A DNA stretch of 64,000 nt from Rhodoplanes serenus (GTDB lineage Bacteria > Pseudomonadota > Alphaproteobacteria > Rhizobiales > Xanthobacteraceae), in contig WNKV01000005.1 of the NCBI GenBank assembly GCA_009720755.1, positions 186,001 through 250,000 of the forward strand, read 5' to 3'. The number at the start of each line of letters is the position of its first letter. Positions within the stretch are counted from its first letter, which is position 1. Both the position numbers and the translations under genes were made by a program. The notes beneath the pieces are model-generated. The model ran no database searches. It was given only the letters and a program-made list of their open reading frames with translations, and was not told the origin of the DNA. Shown piece by piece: positions 9,275 to 18,024 of this stretch.

Positions 9275-10783
9275 CTACCGCATCAGCGGGATGGCGAACT
9301 CGGCGCCTTCCTTGACCCCCGACGGCCAGCGCGATGTCACCGTCTTGGTCTTGGTGTAGAAACGGAAGGCATCGGGGCCGTGCTGGTTGAGATCACCGAA
9401 GCCGGAGCGCTTCCAGCCGCCGAAGGTGTAGTAGGCGATCGGCACTGGGATCGGCACGTTGACGCCCACCATCCCGACATTCACGCGCGCCGCGAAGTCG
9501 CGCGCCGCGTCGCCGTCGCGGGTGAAGATGGCGACGCCGTTGCCATACTCGTGCTCGTTCGGCAGGCGCAGTGCCTCCTCGTAGTCGTGCGCCCGCACGA
9601 CGGAGAGGACGGGGCCGAAGATCTCCTCCTTGTAGATGCGCATGTCCGCCGTCACGCGGTCGAACAGGCAGCCGCCGAGATAGAAGCCGTTCTCGTAGCC
9701 CTGCATCGTGAAGCCGCGGCCGTCGACCACCAGCTTCGCCCCTTCGGCGAGGCCGACGTCGATGTAGCTGCGCACCTTGTCGAGATGGGCGCGGGTGACG
9801 AGGGGACCGTAGTCGGCCGCCGGATCGGTCGACGGGCCGATCTTCAACGCCTCGACTCGCGGGATCAGCTTCTCCATCAGCCGGTCGGCCGTCTGCTCAC
9901 CCACCGGCACCGCGACCGAGATCGCCATGCAGCGCTCGCCGGCCGAGCCGTAGCCGGCGCCGATCAGGGCGTCGACAGTCTGGTCCATGTCGGCGTCCGG
10001 CATCACGATCATGTGGTTCTTGGCGCCGCCGAAGCACTGCACCCGCTTTCCCGCCGCGCAGCCGCGCGTGTAGATGTACTCGGCGATCGGGGTCGAGCCG
10101 ACGAAGCCGATGGCCTTGACGTCGGGGTCGTCGAGGAGCGCATCGACCGCCTCCTTGTCGCCGTTGACGACGTTGAACACGCCGGGCGGCAGGCCGGCCT
10201 CCAGGAACAGCTCGGCGAGCCGCATCGGCACCCCGGGATCGCGCTCCGACGGCTTGAGCACGAAGGCGTTGCCGCAGGCCAGCGCCGGACCGGCCTTCCA
10301 CAGCGGGATCATGGCGGGGAAGTTGAACGGCGTGATGCCGGCGACGACGCCGAGCGGCTGGCGCAGCGAGTAGACGTCGGTGGCCGGGCCAGCCCCGACC
10401 GTGTAGTCGCCTTTGAGCAGGTGTGGGGCGCCGATGCAGAACTCGATCACTTCGAGACCGCGTTGAATGTCGCCGGCCGCATCCGTGATGGTCTTGCCGT
10501 GCTCGCGGGCGAGCAGCTCGGTGAGCGAGTCCATCTCGCGGGCGACGAGCTCCAGGAATCGCATCAGCACGCGGGCGCGGCGCTGGGGATTGACCGCGGC
10601 CCAGCCGGGCTGCGCCGCGGCGGCGTTCTCGACGGCGGCTCGCACCTCGGCGCGCGACGCCAGCGCCACCTTCGAGCGCAGCGCCCCGGTCATCGGCTCC
10701 CAGGCGTCGGCGAAGCGTCCGGAGGTGCCCTCCGTGCGTGCGCCACCGATGAAGTGCCCGTAGGTGATCACAGCCGTCTCCAC
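9275..10783 (-). CDS. mmsA: CoA-acylating methylmalonate-semialdehyde dehydrogenase MmsA
   Basis: 502 residues from the GTG start chosen here. MmsA oxidises methylmalonate semialdehyde to propionyl-CoA (and malonate semialdehyde to acetyl-CoA) with NAD and CoA. The aldehyde dehydrogenase fold is clear: ITPFNFPAMIPLW cofactor segment, FVGSTPIAEYIY, GGAKNHMIVMPDAD, and catalytic Cys285 in GSAGERCMAISV. The ERC in place of the usual glutamate-rich context is typical of the CoA-acylating subfamily. An in-frame ATG at 10825 would add 14 residues. Neither start has a strong ribosome site. The GTG gives the usual family length. A divergent LysR gene may control it. Confidence 0.93.
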   Translation of the reverse strand: METAVITYGHFIGGARTEGTSGRFADAWEPMTGALRSKVALASRAEVRAAVENAAAAQPGWAAVNPQRRARVLMRFLELVAREMDSLTELLAREHGKTITDAAGDIQRGLEVIEFCIGAPHLLKGDYTVGAGPATDVYSLRQPLGVVAGITPFNFPAMIPLWKAGPALACGNAFVLKPSERDPGVPMRLAELFLEAGLPPGVFNVVNGDKEAVDALLDDPDVKAIGFVGSTPIAEYIYTRGCAAGKRVQCFGGAKNHMIVMPDADMDQTVDALIGAGYGSAGERCMAISVAVPVGEQTADRLMEKLIPRVEALKIGPSTDPAADYGPLVTRAHLDKVRSYIDVGLAEGAKLVVDGRGFTMQGYENGFYLGGCLFDRVTADMRIYKEEIFGPVLSVVRAHDYEEALRLPNEHEYGNGVAIFTRDGDAARDFAARVNVGMVGVNVPIPVPIAYYTFGGWKRSGFGDLNQHGPDAFRFYTKTKTVTSRWPSGVKEGAEFAIPLMR

Positions 10784-10861
10784 AAGCTTGTTGTTCTGTT
10801 CGGGTCGGGACGCTAGCAATGACATCGATGCACGTCGATGCGAGAGTCTGCGCTCTTGGTG

Positions 10862-10875
10862 TGCGTGAACACGCA
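10862..10875. promoter_or_regulatory. Palindromic operator candidate between mmsA and the LysR gene
   Basis: TGCGTG-AA-CACGCA is a perfect 14-base inverted repeat. It lies in the 138-base divergent region between mmsA and the LysR-family gene, 47 bases before the regulator start. LysR proteins bind dyads in just such positions, so it is a likely operator for the pair. No binding data exist. Confidence 0.5.
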
Positions 10876-10921
10876 TACCGCGACGCAGCATGGCGCGTTT
10901 CCGGCCGAGGAGGGCCGGTGC

Positions 10922-11809
10922 ATGGTCCGCTTCGACTGGGGTGACCTGAAGTTCTTCCTGGCGATCGCCCGCACCGGCCGGCTGACGGCGGCGGCCCGCG
11001 TCCTGCGGGTCGACCATGCGACCGTGAGCCGCCGGCTGCGGGCCCTGGAGTTCGCCCTCGACGCCAAGCTGTTCGAGCACCATCCGCAAGGCTATCGGCT
11101 CACCGCGGCCGGGGAGCGGCTGCTCGCCGCCGCCGAGGTGATGGAGACCACCGCGTTGCAGGTGGAAAGCGCGCTCTCCGGCACCGATGCGGCGCTCACC
11201 GGCACGGTGCGGATCGGCGCACCGGACGGCTTCGGCACCTGGTTCCTGGCGCGACGGCTCGGCGCGCTGCTGGTCCGCCATCCGCATCTCACGGTGCAGC
11301 TCGTGCCGTTGCCGCGGGTGTTCTCGCTGGCCAAGCGCGAGGCCGACATCGTGGTCACCATCGACCCGCCGGACGCCTCCCGCACCGATGTTCGCCGGCT
11401 CACCGACTACACGCTGAGCTTCTATGGCAGCCGCGACTACCTGGCGGCCCATCCGACCATCGCCACGACCGCCGATCTGCGCGACCACCGGGTGGTCGGT
11501 TACGTGCCGGACCTGCTGTTCACCGACACGCTGGCCTATCTCGGTGATTTCGGCGTGCCGGAGGGGCTGCGCTTCGAATGCGCGAGCGTCATCGGCCAGA
11601 TCGAGGCGGTGCGTGCGGGTCTCGGGGTCGGCGTGCTGCACGACTTCGTGGCGCAGGCCGATCCGTCGCTCGTGCGGGTGCTGCCGCAGACCATCACCCG
11701 CACCTACTGGATCGTCGCCGATGTCGACGTGCTGAAGATCGCGCGGGTGCGCGAGGTGTTCGAGTTCGTGGTGGACGCGGTCGCGGCGGAGCGGTTCGTC
11801 TACGGCTGA
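10922..11809 (+). CDS. LysR family transcriptional regulator
   Basis: 295 residues, normal LysR length. The N-terminal winged helix-turn-helix covers about residues 1-62 (LKFFLAIARTGRLTAAARVL...SRRLRALE), and the rest is a periplasmic-binding-like effector domain. The start MVRFDWGDLK has an AGGAGG site seven bases upstream; the frame is open further upstream but without such a site. It is transcribed away from mmsA and towards icmF, so it is a good candidate to regulate mmsA-SBP-mmsB, icmF, or both. The effector is unknown; an acyl-CoA or branched-chain acid would fit the setting. Confidence 0.92.
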   Translation: MVRFDWGDLKFFLAIARTGRLTAAARVLRVDHATVSRRLRALEFALDAKLFEHHPQGYRLTAAGERLLAAAEVMETTALQVESALSGTDAALTGTVRIGAPDGFGTWFLARRLGALLVRHPHLTVQLVPLPRVFSLAKREADIVVTIDPPDASRTDVRRLTDYTLSFYGSRDYLAAHPTIATTADLRDHRVVGYVPDLLFTDTLAYLGDFGVPEGLRFECASVIGQIEAVRAGLGVGVLHDFVAQADPSLVRVLPQTITRTYWIVADVDVLKIARVREVFEFVVDAVAAERFVYG

Positions 11810-12037
11810 GCCCGAAGTCACGCGCGGCGGTCCGCGCTTCTGTTGCGGCGCCGAGATTGCACCGCAGCAACGGTGCATCGTCTCACAAGATGCGAGAACG
11901 GCACGCAACGCGAAAGTCGAACTTGCGCGGCAACCATCTCTTGTGCGCTCATCACGAGTGATTGCGGTGCCGCGCCCGCGCGGTACCCGACCAACGATGT
12001 GCCCGACACTCGATTGACCCGTGCAAGGTTTCCCGTG

Positions 12038-15000
12038 ATGAACCGGATCGCTCCGACCTCGGCCTTCGCGTCGGCCGCCTACCAGCCGCGTCACAAGATT
12101 CGCCTCGTCACCGCCGCCAGCCTGTTCGACGGCCACGACGCCTCCATCAACGTGATGCGGCGCATCATGCAGGCGACCGGCGCCGAGGTGATCCATCTCG
12201 GCCACAATCGCTCGGCCGACGAGATCGTCACCGCCGCCATCCAGGAGGATGCCAACGGCATCGCGGTGACCTCCTACCAGGGCGGCCACATCGAGTTCTT
12301 CACCTACATCATCGATCTGCTGCGACGGGCCGGGGCCGACCACATCAAGGTGTTCGGCGGCGGCGGCGGCGTCATCGTGCCGGACGAGGTGGCGACGCTG
12401 CACGCCTACGGGGTGGCGCGCATCTACACGCCCGAGGACGGCCAGACCATGGGCCTCCAGGGCATGATCGACGATCTCATGGCGCGCGCCGACTGCGATC
12501 TCGCCGCACAGGTCGACGACGATCCGGCGGCGATCCTCGCGGGTGATCGGAAGGCGCTCGCGCGGCTGATCACCGCCTGCGAGGCGGAGCGCTGCCCGCC
12601 GGCCCTGCGCGCCCTGCTGGACGAGGCGGCTCAACGGCCGGTGCCGGTGCTCGGCCTCACCGGCACCGGCGGCTCCGGCAAGTCGAGCCTCACTGACGAG
12701 CTGCTGCGGCGCTTCCGCCTCGATCACCGCGACAGCCTCGAGATCGCGGTCGTCGCGGTCGATCCGACGCGGCGACGCTCGGGCGGGGCGCTGCTCGGCG
12801 ACCGCATCCGCATGAACGCCATCGACCATCCGAACGTGTTCATGCGCTCGCTGGCGAGCCGCGACGCCGCCGGCGGCCTCTCGCGCGCGGTGCCGGACGC
12901 GGTCGCGGCCTGCAAGGCGGCGGGCTTCGACCTGATCGTCGTCGAGACCTCGGGGATCGGGCAGGGCGACACCGCCATCACATCGGTGGCGGACGTCGCC
13001 GTCTATGTGATGACCCCGGAGTTCGGTGCCGCGACCCAGCTCGAGAAGATCGACATGCTGGACTACGCGGACGTCGTCGCCATCAACAAGTTCGAGCGGC
13101 GCGGCGCCGAGGATGCTCTGCACGACGTCCGCAAGCAGTTCCAGCGCAACCATCTGCTGTTCGATCGCGCCCCCGAGGAGATGCCGGTGTTCGGCACCAT
13201 CGCGGCCCGCTTCAACGACGACGGCGTCACGGCGCTCTACCAGGCACTCGCCGAACGGCTCCAGGGCCTGGGCCTGCCGGCCGGCGGCGGCGTCCTGCCG
13301 CGGGTGGAGGGGCGCACCTCGTCGGCGGCGCGCGCCGTGGTGCCGGCCGAGCGGGTGCGCTATCTCGCCGACATCGCCGAGACGGTGCGCGACTATCACG
13401 CCGAGACGGCGGCCCAATGCGAGGTGGCGCGCGACCGGCAGGCGCTCGCTCGCAGCCGCGCGCTGCTCGCCGCCTGCGACCGCGCCAACGCCGACATCGA
13501 TGCGCTGGCCGCCGGCAAGGATGCGGCCCTGAGTAGCGACAGCCGGGCGCTGCTGGCGTCCTGGCCCGACACCGTGGCGCGCTACGGCGCCACCGAGATG
13601 GTGACCGCGGTGCGCGAGCGCGAGAGCCGCACCAGCCTCGTCCACACCACGCTGTCGGGTACCGCGGTGCGCAAGGTGGCGCTGCCGCGCTTCACCGACG
13701 ATGGCGAGGTTCTCGGCTGGCTGCGGCGCGAGAACGTGCCGGGTGCCTTCCCGTTCACGGCCGGGGTGTTCCGCTTCAAGCGCGAGAACGAGGACCCGAC
13801 CCGGATGTTCGCCGGCGAGGGCGACGCGGCGCGCACCAACCGGCGCTTCCACATGCTGTCGGGGGGAATGCCGGCGAAGCGCCTGTCGACCGCGTTCGAC
13901 TCCGTCACCCTTTACGGCGCCGACCCGGGCGAGCGCCCCGACATCTACGGCAAGGTCGGCAATTCCGGCGTCTCCATCGCCACCATCGACGACATGGCGA
14001 CGCTCTATTCGGGCTTCGACCTGTGCGATCCGGCCACCTCGGTGTCGATGACCATCAACGGTCCGGCGCCGATCATCCTGGCGATGTTCCTCAACGTCGC
14101 CATCGATCAGCAGGTCGAGCGGTTCCGCGCCACCCAGGGGCGGGACCCGGATGACGGCGAGCGGGCGGCGCTGCGAGCCCATGCGCTGGCCAATGTGCGC
14201 GGCACCGTGCAGGCCGACATCCTCAAGGAGGATCAGGGACAGAACACCTGCATCTTCTCCACCGACTTCGCCCTCGGCCTGATGGGCGACGTGCAGGCGT
14301 TCTTCATCGACAACTGCATCCGCAACTTCTACTCGGTGTCGATCTCCGGCTATCACATCGCCGAGGCCGGCGCGAACCCGATCTCCCAGCTCGCCTTCAC
14401 GCTCGCCAACGGCTTCACCTATGTGGAGGCGTATCTGGCGCGCGGCATGCGGATCGACGACATCGCGCCCAACCTGTCGTTCTTCTTCTCCAACGGCATG
14501 GACCCCGAATACGCGGTGATCGGCCGCGTGGCGCGCCGCATCTGGGCGATCGCCATGAAGCACCGCTATGGCGCCAACGAGCGCTCCCAGAAGCTCAAGT
14601 ATCACATCCAGACGTCGGGCCGCTCGCTGCACGCCCAGGAGATGGCGTTCAACGACATCCGCACGACCTTGCAGGCGCTGCTCGCCGTCTACGACAACTG
14701 CAATTCGCTGCACACCAACGCCTATGACGAGGCGGTGACGACGCCGACCGAGGAGAGCGTGCGCCGCGCGCTCGCCATCCAGCTCATCATCAATCGCGAG
14801 TGGGGCGTGGCCAAGAACGAGAACCCCAACCAGGGCTCGTTCATCCTGGAGGAGCTGACCGATCTGGTGGAGGAGGCGGTGCTGAAGGAGTTCGAGGCGA
14901 TCGCGGCGCGCGGCGGCGTGCTCGGCGCCATGGAGACCGGCTATCAGCGCAGCAAGATCCAGGACGAGTCGCTCCACTACGAGCACAAGAAGCACGACGG

Positions 15001-15295
15001 CTCGCTGCCGATCGTCGGCGTCAACACCTTCCTCGGGCCGTCCTGCACGGTGGTGCCACCGGCCGGGCTGGTGCGCTCGACCGACGACGAGAAGCGGTCA
15101 CAGATCGCCCGGCTGCGTGCCTTCCAGGCCCGCCATGCCGAGGCGTCGGGGCCGGCGCTCGCTCGCCTCCAGGAGGCGGCGGCGCGCGGCGAGAATCTGT
15201 TCACGGTGCTGATGGACGTCGTCCGCGTCTGCTCGCTCGGCCAGATCACCGGCGCGCTGTTCGACGTCGGCGGTCAGTATCGACGAAACGTTTAG
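12038..15295 (+). CDS. icmF: Fused isobutyryl-CoA mutase IcmF
   Basis: 1085 residues. IcmF interconverts isobutyryl-CoA and n-butyryl-CoA with adenosylcobalamin and carries its own G-protein chaperone. Order: N-terminal B12 domain ([11 protein letters not shown], with the cobalt-binding His); MeaB-like GTPase with Walker A GTGGSGKS at residues 209-216 and G4 motif INKFERRG; linker; C-terminal mutase barrel. Two substrate-selecting positions can be read. Phe578 (TAGVFRF) and Gln735 (DQGQNTCIF) correspond to the Phe/Gln pair of isobutyryl-CoA mutases, not Tyr/Arg of methylmalonyl-CoA mutase or the smaller pair of pivalyl-CoA mutase. The ATG was chosen by homology. It follows the LysR gene by 228 bases. 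Confidence 0.95.
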   Translation: MNRIAPTSAFASAAYQPRHKIRLVTAASLFDGHDASINVMRRIMQATGAEVIHLGHNRSADEIVTAAIQEDANGIAVTSYQGGHIEFFTYIIDLLRRAGADHIKVFGGGGGVIVPDEVATLHAYGVARIYTPEDGQTMGLQGMIDDLMARADCDLAAQVDDDPAAILAGDRKALARLITACEAERCPPALRALLDEAAQRPVPVLGLTGTGGSGKSSLTDELLRRFRLDHRDSLEIAVVAVDPTRRRSGGALLGDRIRMNAIDHPNVFMRSLASRDAAGGLSRAVPDAVAACKAAGFDLIVVETSGIGQGDTAITSVADVAVYVMTPEFGAATQLEKIDMLDYADVVAINKFERRGAEDALHDVRKQFQRNHLLFDRAPEEMPVFGTIAARFNDDGVTALYQALAERLQGLGLPAGGGVLPRVEGRTSSAARAVVPAERVRYLADIAETVRDYHAETAAQCEVARDRQALARSRALLAACDRANADIDALAAGKDAALSSDSRALLASWPDTVARYGATEMVTAVRERESRTSLVHTTLSGTAVRKVALPRFTDDGEVLGWLRRENVPGAFPFTAGVFRFKRENEDPTRMFAGEGDAARTNRRFHMLSGGMPAKRLSTAFDSVTLYGADPGERPDIYGKVGNSGVSIATIDDMATLYSGFDLCDPATSVSMTINGPAPIILAMFLNVAIDQQVERFRATQGRDPDDGERAALRAHALANVRGTVQADILKEDQGQNTCIFSTDFALGLMGDVQAFFIDNCIRNFYSVSISGYHIAEAGANPISQLAFTLANGFTYVEAYLARGMRIDDIAPNLSFFFSNGMDPEYAVIGRVARRIWAIAMKHRYGANERSQKLKYHIQTSGRSLHAQEMAFNDIRTTLQALLAVYDNCNSLHTNAYDEAVTTPTEESVRRALAIQLIINREWGVAKNENPNQGSFILEELTDLVEEAVLKEFEAIAARGGVLGAMETGYQRSKIQDESLHYEHKKHDGSLPIVGVNTFLGPSCTVVPPAGLVRSTDDEKRSQIARLRAFQARHAEASGPALARLQEAAARGENLFTVLMDVVRVCSLGQITGALFDVGGQYRRNV

Positions 15296-15327
15296 GATCG
15301 TCGGCTACCCGGTTCGGCGCAGGAATG

Positions 15328-15349
15328 CCGCCCCGCGTCGGCGGGGCGG
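15328..15349. terminator. GC hairpin downstream of icmF
   Basis: CCGCCCCG (15328-15335) pairs with CGGGGCGG (15342-15349) across a six-base loop, 33 bases after the icmF stop. There is no T-run, so termination is only a possibility. Confidence 0.4.
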
Positions 15350-15370
15350 ACGCGGGAGCGGGGGGCGAGG

Positions 15371-15715
15371 ATGAGCGAGCGCGGGCTGCTGGTCGCGGCC
15401 GATCTGGTCTATGCGGCGGCGCTGGCCGCGATGGTCGCGGCGAGCCTGTGGGTGGCGCCGCAGATCGCCACCGATACGGTGCCGATGCAGTGGGCCCTCG
15501 ACGGCAAGCCCACCTGGTACGCCCCCAAGGAGGTCGGCCTGTGGTTCACGGTCGGGCTCGCGGTGGTGCTGCGGGTGGTGATGCTGCTCCAGGCGCAATG
15601 GGGGGCGCCACGCCGCCGCAAGGCGGCGGTCGGGCTCATGGTGTTCTCGGTCATCGTCGCCGTCGTGCATGCCGGCCACCTCGTCGCGGTGATGCGCTGG
15701 GCGGCCACGCAGTAG
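15371..15715 (+). CDS. Small membrane protein, DUF1648-like
   Basis: 114 residues with three hydrophobic segments (about 8-28, 53-73 and 86-106). The segment VPMQWALDGKPTWYAPKEVG resembles the DUF1648 motif found at the start of SdpI-like membrane proteins (substrate-sized loop with His/Gln, Gly, Pro and Lys). SdpI in Bacillus is an immunity/signalling protein, but single-domain relatives have no known role. It starts 75 bases after icmF on the same strand and converges with the DUF1801 gene. The family assignment is from motif memory and should be taken as tentative. Confidence 0.6.
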   Translation: MSERGLLVAADLVYAAALAAMVAASLWVAPQIATDTVPMQWALDGKPTWYAPKEVGLWFTVGLAVVLRVVMLLQAQWGAPRRRKAAVGLMVFSVIVAVVHAGHLVAVMRWAATQ

Positions 15716-15770
15716 CGGCCGTCCGTGGTGACTCCGGCGAACAGGCGGCGCCCCGTCTGCGCGGCAGCGG

Positions 15771-16283
15771 CTACGGCGTCCAGCCGGGCAGGGCGGCGGC
15801 CTGCCTGACCCAGGCGACCATCTGGGCTTCGTCGAGCGCGTCGTCTTGGTGGATGTCGATCCACCGAACGTCTCCGCTTCGCGCCGTGCCTCCGGGCGGC
15901 ATCGGCTCCAGCGCGGTGCCGCGGAAGAACGTCAGCTTCACGTAGCGGGTGAAGACGTGGAACGACAGGAACCAGCCCTGGCCCTCGATGCCGTAGAACG
16001 GCGAGTTCCACCGCACCGCCTTGCGGACATCCGGCACGGTCCGGACCACGAGGTCGTCGAGGCGGCGGCCGAGGTCGCATGTCCAGCCCGGCATTGCGGC
16101 GATGTAGGCCCGTACCGGCGCGTCGCCATCGCCCTTGGGGATTTGCGGATTGCCGCCGGAGAGCAGGACCGGGCCGCCGTTTGGAGCCGCGGTCACTCCA
16201 GGCTTGCGCGCTCTCCCGCGGGCCTTCGCCGGGCCTTTGCTCCTGCCGGCGGTCGATTTCGACGAGGGCTCTCGATCGGACAC
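15771..16283 (-). CDS. DUF1801 domain-containing protein
   Basis: 170 residues. A basic, low-complexity N-terminus (about 45 residues, Ser/Lys/Arg/Ala/Pro) is followed by a DUF1801 (YdhG/YdeI-like) fold. Recognisable parts are VRAYIAAMPGWTCDLGRRLDDLV, KAVRWNSPFYGIEGQGWF, and YVKLTFFRG. Proteins of this fold occur widely and have a small alpha/beta domain related to the frataxin-like/YdhG group; their biochemical role is not settled. It is a single gene, minus strand, 109 bases from trpE's 3' end. The basic tail could bind nucleic acid, which is only a guess. Confidence 0.8.
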   Translation of the reverse strand: MSDREPSSKSTAGRSKGPAKARGRARKPGVTAAPNGGPVLLSGGNPQIPKGDGDAPVRAYIAAMPGWTCDLGRRLDDLVVRTVPDVRKAVRWNSPFYGIEGQGWFLSFHVFTRYVKLTFFRGTALEPMPPGGTARSGDVRWIDIHQDDALDEAQMVAWVRQAAALPGWTP

Positions 16284-16392
16284 GCGGCTGCTCCTGCACC
16301 ACTACTCGGATTGGAGTAGTGCGGCAGGATTATTGGGGCGTGGCGTGTCGTCAAGTTGGCCGATCCCCCGGCCGGCCTTTATCGGCGTGCCC

Positions 16393-17910
16393 TCACTGCC
16401 CGCGCTTTGCGGCGCTGGCGAAGCGGTGGGCCTCCTCGGCGGCGCGGAACAGGGCCTTCGCCTTGTTGACGCACTCCTGCTGCTCGGACGCGGGATCGGA
16501 GTCGGCCACGATGCCGGCGCCGGCCTGAACATACATGGTGCCGTCCTTGACCAGCGCGGTGCGCAGCACGATGCACGAGTCCATCTCGCCGGCGGCGGAG
16601 AAATAGCCGACGCAGCCGGCATAGAGCCCGCGCTTCTCCTTCTCCAGCTCGTCGATGATCTGCATGGCCCGCACCTTGGGGGCGCCCGACACGGTGCCGG
16701 CCGGGAAGCCCGCCGCCAGCGCGTCGAGGGCGTCGCGCGCCGGGTCGAGCCGACCCTCGACGTTCGACACGATGTGCATGACCTGGCTGTAGCGCTCGAC
16801 GAAGAACTGGTCGGTCACCGTGACGGTGCCGATGGCGGCGACACGGCCGACGTCGTTGCGGCCGAGATCGAGCAGCATCAGGTGCTCGGCGCATTCCTTT
16901 GGATCGGCGAGCAGCTCCTCCTCCAGCGCCTTGTCCTCGTGCGGGGTGGCGCCGCGGCGCCGCGTGCCGGCGATCGGCCGGATGGTCACGGTGTCGTCGC
17001 GGACCCGCACCAGGATCTCCGGGCTCGACCCGACCACCGCGTAGCCGCCGAAATCGAGGAAGAACAGGAACGGCGCCGGGTTCACCCGGCGCAGCGCCCG
17101 ATAGAGCGCGAAGGCCGGCAGCGTGAACGGGGTCGAGAAGCGCTGCGCCAGCACCACCTGGAAGATGTCGCCGGCCGCGATGTAGTCCTTCGCCCGCGCC
17201 ACCATGGCGGCGTACTCGTCGGGCGTCGTGTTGGAGGTGGGCGCGGCCTCCGGCGCCTCGCCCACGGCGGCGAGCGGCTCCTTGAGGAGCGGCCGATCGA
17301 GCGCGTCGACCACGGCGGTCAGGCGCTCGACGGCGCGCGCATGGGCCACCCGGGCCGGAATGGCGGGGTCGGGCCGCACCGGCGTCACCACCGTGATGGT
17401 GTCCTTCACGGCATCGAACACGATCACCACGGTCGGCCGCACCAGCACCGCATCGGGGATGCCGATCGGGTCCGGATTGGCCGGCCCCAGCGTCTCCATC
17501 AGCCGCACCGTGTCGTAGCCGAGATAGCCGAAGACGCCGGCCGCCATCGGCGGCAGGGCATCGGGCAGGGCGATCCGGCTGTCGGCGATCAGCCGCCGCA
17601 GGGCATCGAGCGGCGGCTCCGGGCAAGGCGTCACGATGTCGGGACCGCCGCGAACCGGGCGGGCGGTCTCGGCCCGGTCGCCGACGACACGGAACACCAG
17701 GTCGGGGTCGAGCCCGATGATCGAGTAGCGGCCGCGCACGGCGCCGCCCTCGACGGACTCGAGGAGGAAGCTCGACGGCTTGCCGTCCGCCACCTTGAGA
17801 AAGGCGGAGACCGGGGTCTCCAGGTCGGCCACCAGGGTGGTGGAGACCACCTGGGGGATGCCGCGCCCGTAGGCGTCCACGAAGGCTGCGGCCTGCGGTT
17901 CGATCTGCAT
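16393..17910 (-). CDS. trpE: Anthranilate synthase component I TrpE
   Basis: 505 residues. TrpE makes anthranilate from chorismate using ammonia delivered by TrpG. The N-terminal domain contains the feedback site (PSSFLLESVEGG, the LLES tryptophan-binding motif). The C-terminal chorismate-binding domain has RPIAGTRRRGAT, VDRFF-like VTDQFFVERYSQVMHIVSNV, and the SGAPKVRAMQIIDELE active-site helix. It is not fused to TrpG. It lies 114 bases downstream of the SurA/PpiD-like gene on the same strand, the arrangement usual in rhizobia, but is separated from trpGDC by the block at 6.8-16.3 kb. Confidence 0.97.
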   Translation of the reverse strand: MQIEPQAAAFVDAYGRGIPQVVSTTLVADLETPVSAFLKVADGKPSSFLLESVEGGAVRGRYSIIGLDPDLVFRVVGDRAETARPVRGGPDIVTPCPEPPLDALRRLIADSRIALPDALPPMAAGVFGYLGYDTVRLMETLGPANPDPIGIPDAVLVRPTVVIVFDAVKDTITVVTPVRPDPAIPARVAHARAVERLTAVVDALDRPLLKEPLAAVGEAPEAAPTSNTTPDEYAAMVARAKDYIAAGDIFQVVLAQRFSTPFTLPAFALYRALRRVNPAPFLFFLDFGGYAVVGSSPEILVRVRDDTVTIRPIAGTRRRGATPHEDKALEEELLADPKECAEHLMLLDLGRNDVGRVAAIGTVTVTDQFFVERYSQVMHIVSNVEGRLDPARDALDALAAGFPAGTVSGAPKVRAMQIIDELEKEKRGLYAGCVGYFSAAGEMDSCIVLRTALVKDGTMYVQAGAGIVADSDPASEQQECVNKAKALFRAAEEAHRFASAAKRGQ

Positions 17911-18024
17911 GGGTCGTCCGATGGCTCCGGCGGGCCGCGCCCTCGGGCCGGCCGCCGCCTGCGCGCCTCCGGCGCGCCGATGCTGAGGGACGCCGGCGAC
18001 CGAGGCGCCGGCGTCGTCGTTGCG

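Noticed and set aside
10826-14995. Very long open frame on the minus strand running upstream from mmsA across the LysR gene and icmF
   Set aside because: It is antisense to two well-identified genes, its product is Arg/His/Gly/Val-biased with no known domain, and such frames arise from the strong GC bias at third codon positions.
15328-15349. icmF hairpin as a sure Rho-independent terminator
   Set aside because: No T-run follows, and the stem sequence is what high GC gives by chance; kept only as a low-confidence feature.
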